DNA of 7,329 nucleotides, from the NCBI GenBank assembly GCA_902806015.1, contig CADCUZ010000117.1:1-7329 (forward strand), written 5' to 3'. Source of the stretch: an uncultured Rubrobacteraceae bacterium (GTDB lineage: Bacteria; Actinomycetota; Rubrobacteria; Rubrobacterales; Rubrobacteraceae). A program made the position numbers and the translations under genes. The notes beneath the pieces were generated by a model that searched no databases, was not told the origin of the DNA, and saw nothing but the letters and a program-made list of their open reading frames with translations. Of the stretch, positions 5,423-7,329 are shown piece by piece (the first letter of the stretch is position 1; each line of letters opens with the position of its first letter).

Positions 5423-6142
5423 CTAGCGGCCGACGGCGAGGCGGTCGGCCAGCATCTCCGGGAGGCCCGCGGCCCGGATCCTGGTCTGCGCCTTCGGTAT
5501 GTCGTACTCGACGAAGCGATAGACGATCTGACCCCCGTCCACCAGCACGTAGGAGGCGAAGGTGTCCCCGTCGCGCGGCTGGCCCACGGAGCCCGGGTTG
5601 ACCAGGTAGGGCCCGCCCGAGCGAAGGTCCAGCGTGTGCCCCCCGTTCATCGCGCCGTTGGGCGAGGGGGCGACGGCCTTGACGTGCGTGTGGCCGTAGA
5701 AGCAGACGGGGATGTTCGGGTACTCGCTCGTAAGAATCGCCAGGTTCTCCTCGGCAGAGATGCTGTTGATGATGTACTCGTCGGGGTCGCGCACCGAGCC
5801 GTGGACGAAGAGGGCCTCGCGCGTCTGCATCATGCGCGGCCTGGAGCGCAAAAACTCGGCGTTCTCCTCGTTCAACTGCTCACGTGTCCACACCACGGCG
5901 GCGGCGGCGACCGGGTTGAACCAGTTAAGGTCGGTGGAGAGGTCGGTCACTGCCAGGTCGTGGTTGCCCGTGATCGTGGGCATCCCCAACTTCCTCACGG
6001 CGTCGCAGCACTCGTTCGGGCTGGCCCCGTAACCTATTACGTCCCCCAGGCAGTACACCGTCTCGACAACGCCGGGCATGTCCCGGAGCACGGCCTCCAG
6101 TGCCTCGTAGTTCCCGTGGATGTCAGAGATCACCGCGTACAT
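5423..6142 (-). CDS. Calcineurin-like metallophosphoesterase (YfcE/MJ0936-type)
   Basis: The 239-residue protein carries all the metal-binding motifs of the calcineurin-like fold: DIHGN (Asp7, His9), GDVIGYG (Gly33-Asp34), GNHD (59-62), His114 in FVHGS, and GHTH (150-153). NPGSVGQPRDGD (182-193) is typical of the YfcE/MJ0936 group (Metallophos_2). Members are two-metal phosphodiesterases or phosphatases, usually acting on small phosphoesters; the natural substrate here is unknown. There is no signal peptide, so it is cytoplasmic. The ATG at 6140-6142 begins MYAVISDIHGN, the exact start of the domain. The frame is open upstream to 6241, but that extension reads poorly. No Shine-Dalgarno precedes the ATG, and a TATAAA box lies 17 nt upstream. 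It is first in the operon with the DUF2203 gene and dtd. Confidence 0.93.
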   Translation of the reverse strand: MYAVISDIHGNYEALEAVLRDMPGVVETVYCLGDVIGYGASPNECCDAVRKLGMPTITGNHDLAVTDLSTDLNWFNPVAAAAVVWTREQLNEENAEFLRSRPRMMQTREALFVHGSVRDPDEYIINSISAEENLAILTSEYPNIPVCFYGHTHVKAVAPSPNGAMNGGHTLDLRSGGPYLVNPGSVGQPRDGDTFASYVLVDGGQIVYRFVEYDIPKAQTRIRAAGLPEMLADRLAVGR

Positions 6143-6158
6143 ATCGGGTGCGGCGTAG

Positions 6159-6184
6159 TTTATACATCGCACGCACGATTGCAA
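6159..6184 (-). promoter_or_regulatory. Candidate promoter of the phosphoesterase-DUF2203-dtd operon
   Basis: On the minus strand TATAAA (6159-6164) resembles a -10 box, with TTGCAA (6179-6184) upstream. The 14-nt spacing is shorter than ideal, so only the -10 is persuasive. A start about 7 nt downstream would leave a 5' leader of roughly 10 nt or less before the ATG at 6142, which fits the missing ribosome binding site. Confidence 0.4.
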
Positions 6185-6212
6185 ACGCCCCCGTTCGTCC
6201 CCAAAAGCCCGA

Positions 6213-6241
6213 TTGAAGGGGCGTTGCCGGTGGGGTAACAT
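6213..6241 (+). promoter_or_regulatory. Promoter of the tRNA-Arg gene
   Basis: TTGAAG (6213-6218) and TAACAT (6236-6241) are separated by exactly 17 nt, a good match to a housekeeping sigma promoter. The -10 box ends 22 nt before the mature tRNA 5' end, leaving a short 5' leader for RNase P to remove. It is divergent from the phosphoesterase promoter, with about 50 nt between the two. Confidence 0.7.
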
Positions 6242-6263
6242 GCGAGGGCGGTTCTCTTTACGC

Positions 6264-6336
6264 GGGCCCGTAGCTCAGGGGATAGAGCAACGGTTTCCGG
6301 GGCCGTGTGTCGCAGGTTCGAATCCTGCCGGGCCCG
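6264..6336 (+). tRNA. tRNA-Arg (anticodon CCG)
   Basis: The 73-nt sequence folds as a full cloverleaf: acceptor GGGCCCG with CGGGCCC, D stem GCTC/GAGC, anticodon stem ACGGT/GCCGT with loop TTCCGGG, a 5-nt variable loop, and T arm GCAGG-TTCGAAT-CCTGC. The discriminator base is G. The anticodon CCG (6297-6299) reads the arginine codon CGG, which is common in GC-rich genomes. CCA is not encoded and must be added after transcription. A promoter lies just upstream, and an integrase gene begins 95 nt downstream in the same orientation, so the 3' half is likely an attachment site. Confidence 0.96.
6297..6336 (+). other. Probable attachment site (att) in the 3' half of the tRNA gene
   Basis: Tyrosine integrases commonly recombine within the anticodon-to-3' part of a tRNA gene, and the element restores the tRNA with its own copy. 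The integrase beginning just after this tRNA makes its 3' half the expected att core. The matching direct repeat that would prove it must lie beyond the window, and none is present here, so the exact limits are inferred. Confidence 0.5.
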
Positions 6337-6431
6337 CTCCCGAATGCACCGGAAATACGGCAGAATCCGAGTCTCCCCTCGTCGGGTCGTTGGCCCGCTA
6401 CAGCTTCCTCTACAGTCACGGAGGGAGAAGG
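6337..6431 (+). promoter_or_regulatory. Region between tRNA and integrase, with strong integrase ribosome binding site
   Basis: GGAGGG at 6420-6425 lies 6 nt before the ATG at 6432 and fixes the integrase start. CTACAG occurs twice (6398-6403 and 6410-6415), 12 nt apart centre to centre, and could be an arm-type integrase site, but it is short. No clear promoter or T-tailed terminator is visible, so readthrough from the tRNA promoter may transcribe the integrase. Confidence 0.4.
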
Positions 6432-7329
6432 ATGGCGAAAAGAAGGGGCAACGGCGAGGGTTCGGTCTACCGCCGTAAGGACGGTTTGTGGGTAGGCCAG
6501 TACAAGGTCCAGACCTCAAAAGGCATCAAGACCAAGTACATCTACTCCAAGACCCGAAAAGAAGCGGCCTCGAAGCTCGCCGCTGCCATAGCGGAGAGGA
6601 ACTCCGGCGTTGTCTACGACTCTGAGGGGTTAACGGTGGGGGATTACCTCGTCGAGTGGCTGCAATCGGTGAGGGGTACGGTGAGGGAGAGGACCTGGAA
6701 GAGGAGCGAGGAGGTTGTGCGCCTGCACCTTGTGCCCGCGCTCGGTAAGACGAGGCTCGACAAGCTGAACGCGCTTCAAGTCCAGGCCCTGTACCGCTCC
6801 AAGCTCGAATCCGGCCTCTCCGCCAGGACCGTGCGGATGGTCCACACGACGCTCCACAAGGCCCTGAAGCAAGCGGTCAGGTGGTCGCTGATTCCGAGGA
6901 ACGTGGCGGAGGCGGTGGACCCGCCGAGGGAGCGAAACACGGAGGTAAGGCCGCTCGACGAGGGGCAGGTGAAGAGCCTGCTTCGAGCGGCGAGGGGGGA
7001 GAGGTTTGAGACGCTCTATATCTTGGCCGTTACCACCGGGATGCGCTCGGGGGAGCTTCTCGGACTCCAATGGGGAGACGTTGATCTTGAAGCCGGAACC
7101 CTTCAGGTCAGGCGCACCGTGTTCAACGGCAGGATCGAGGCACCCAAGACCTCGAAGGGCAGGAGAAGCATCAGGCTGACCCAGACCTCCGTAGAGGCGT
7201 TGCGGGAGCGTCCGAGGGCCAGCGAGTGGGTATTCTGCACCAGAACAGGTAGGCCCGTGAGCGTCCACAACGTCCACAACCGCTCGTGGAAGCCCCTGCT
7301 GAGGAAAGCGGGTCTCCCGCCCGAGACAA
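6432..7329 (+). CDS. int: Tyrosine-type site-specific integrase, partial (3' end beyond window)
   Basis: The first 299 residues of a phage-type integrase are present. Residues 8-25 (GEGSVYRRKDGLWVGQYK) form the AP2-like arm-binding domain seen in many Gram-positive integrases. Residues about 65-165 are the SAM-like core-binding domain, including LSARTVRMVHTTLHKALKQA (129-148). From about 173 the catalytic domain begins, with the box I arginine in TTGMRSGELLGL (Arg205) and the beta-hairpin lysine in PKTSKGRRSIRL (Lys239). The HxxR motif, the final His/Trp and the nucleophilic Tyr would lie in the missing 80 or so residues, so full activity cannot be judged. The ATG at 6432 has GGAGGG at ideal spacing. 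Family members are usually about 370-400 residues. Its place beside tRNA-Arg points to integration into that gene. Confidence 0.93.
   Translation, partial: MAKRRGNGEGSVYRRKDGLWVGQYKVQTSKGIKTKYIYSKTRKEAASKLAAAIAERNSGVVYDSEGLTVGDYLVEWLQSVRGTVRERTWKRSEEVVRLHLVPALGKTRLDKLNALQVQALYRSKLESGLSARTVRMVHTTLHKALKQAVRWSLIPRNVAEAVDPPRERNTEVRPLDEGQVKSLLRAARGERFETLYILAVTTGMRSGELLGLQWGDVDLEAGTLQVRRTVFNGRIEAPKTSKGRRSIRLTQTSVEALRERPRASEWVFCTRTGRPVSVHNVHNRSWKPLLRKAGLPPET

Larger units (their letters stand above)
6337..7329 (+). mobile_element. Left end of an integrated element (genomic island or prophage) at tRNA-Arg
   Basis: A tyrosine-type integrase reads away from the 3' end of an intact tRNA gene, the standard layout for integrated islands, ICEs and prophages. 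The sequence left of the tRNA is ordinary chromosome (phosphoesterase, dtd), so the boundary should be at the tRNA 3' end. Only this end is in view. The cargo, the other att copy and the element type cannot be seen. Confidence 0.6.

Noticed and set aside
5282..6238. 318-codon plus-strand frame opposite the phosphoesterase and DUF2203 genes
   Set aside because: Antisense to two well-supported genes; it is a by-product of GC-rich codon bias.
6143..6241. N-terminal extension of the phosphoesterase to an ATG at 6241
   Set aside because: The domain begins exactly at the ATG at 6142; the extension would cover the tRNA promoter and the TATAAA box.
6160..6519. 119-codon minus-strand frame containing RQDSNLRHTAPETVALSPEL
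   Set aside because: This is the antisense translation of a tRNA gene, a known source of false proteins in databases; it crosses the tRNA-Arg and the integrase start.
1..7329. CRISPR array, tandem repeats or retron-like RNA
   Set aside because: No regularly spaced repeats were seen on either strand; the only repeats are the 50-bp pair and short inverted repeats described above.

Overview
The window is high-GC bacterial DNA. Strong G/C preference at third codon positions, GTG and TTG starts, and a tRNA without an encoded CCA fit a high-GC Gram-positive such as an actinobacterium. The protein flavour suggests a Rubrobacter-like lineage, but that is a guess from memory and not a proven assignment.

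Left part (1-2035). The only intact gene here is a six-helix membrane protein (190-798). The rest looks like a graveyard of gene ends. It holds a minus-strand 3' end with a perfect palindrome beside it (15-108), a plus-strand C-terminal scrap (850-957), a second minus-strand 3' end that repeats the first (976-1100), a glutaredoxin remnant lacking its N-terminal CxxC region (about 1229-1402), a probably frameshifted minus-strand gene (about 1397-1906), and the last codons of a plus-strand gene whose stop overlaps the next start (1965-2036).

Middle (2036-4552, plus strand). A divergent class I SAM-dependent methyltransferase is followed 87 nt later by a complete two-cassette ABC-F ATPase, a soluble ribosome-acting family. 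A possible 24-codon leader ORF lies between them and overlaps the unusual TTG start of the ABC-F gene.

Right-middle (4563-6142, minus strand). Three tightly spaced genes form an apparent operon transcribed leftward: a calcineurin-like phosphoesterase, a DUF2203 protein and D-aminoacyl-tRNA deacylase (dtd). It converges on the ABC-F gene with only 10 nt between the stops. The phosphoesterase has a TATAAA box about 17 nt from its start codon and no Shine-Dalgarno, so its mRNA may be nearly leaderless.

Right end (6213-7329, plus strand). A good promoter (TTGAAG, 17 nt, TAACAT) drives a tRNA-Arg with anticodon CCG. A tyrosine-type integrase begins 95 nt after the tRNA and runs off the window. 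This is the usual arrangement of an element integrated at the 3' end of a tRNA gene, so the window probably stops just inside a genomic island or prophage.

ABC-F, Dtd and the tRNA all concern translation, but they lie in separate transcription units and nothing shows that they act together. No complete new defence or mobile system is visible. The most interesting leads are the candidate leader peptide before the ABC-F gene, the repeated gene ends on the left, and the unseen cargo beyond the integrase.
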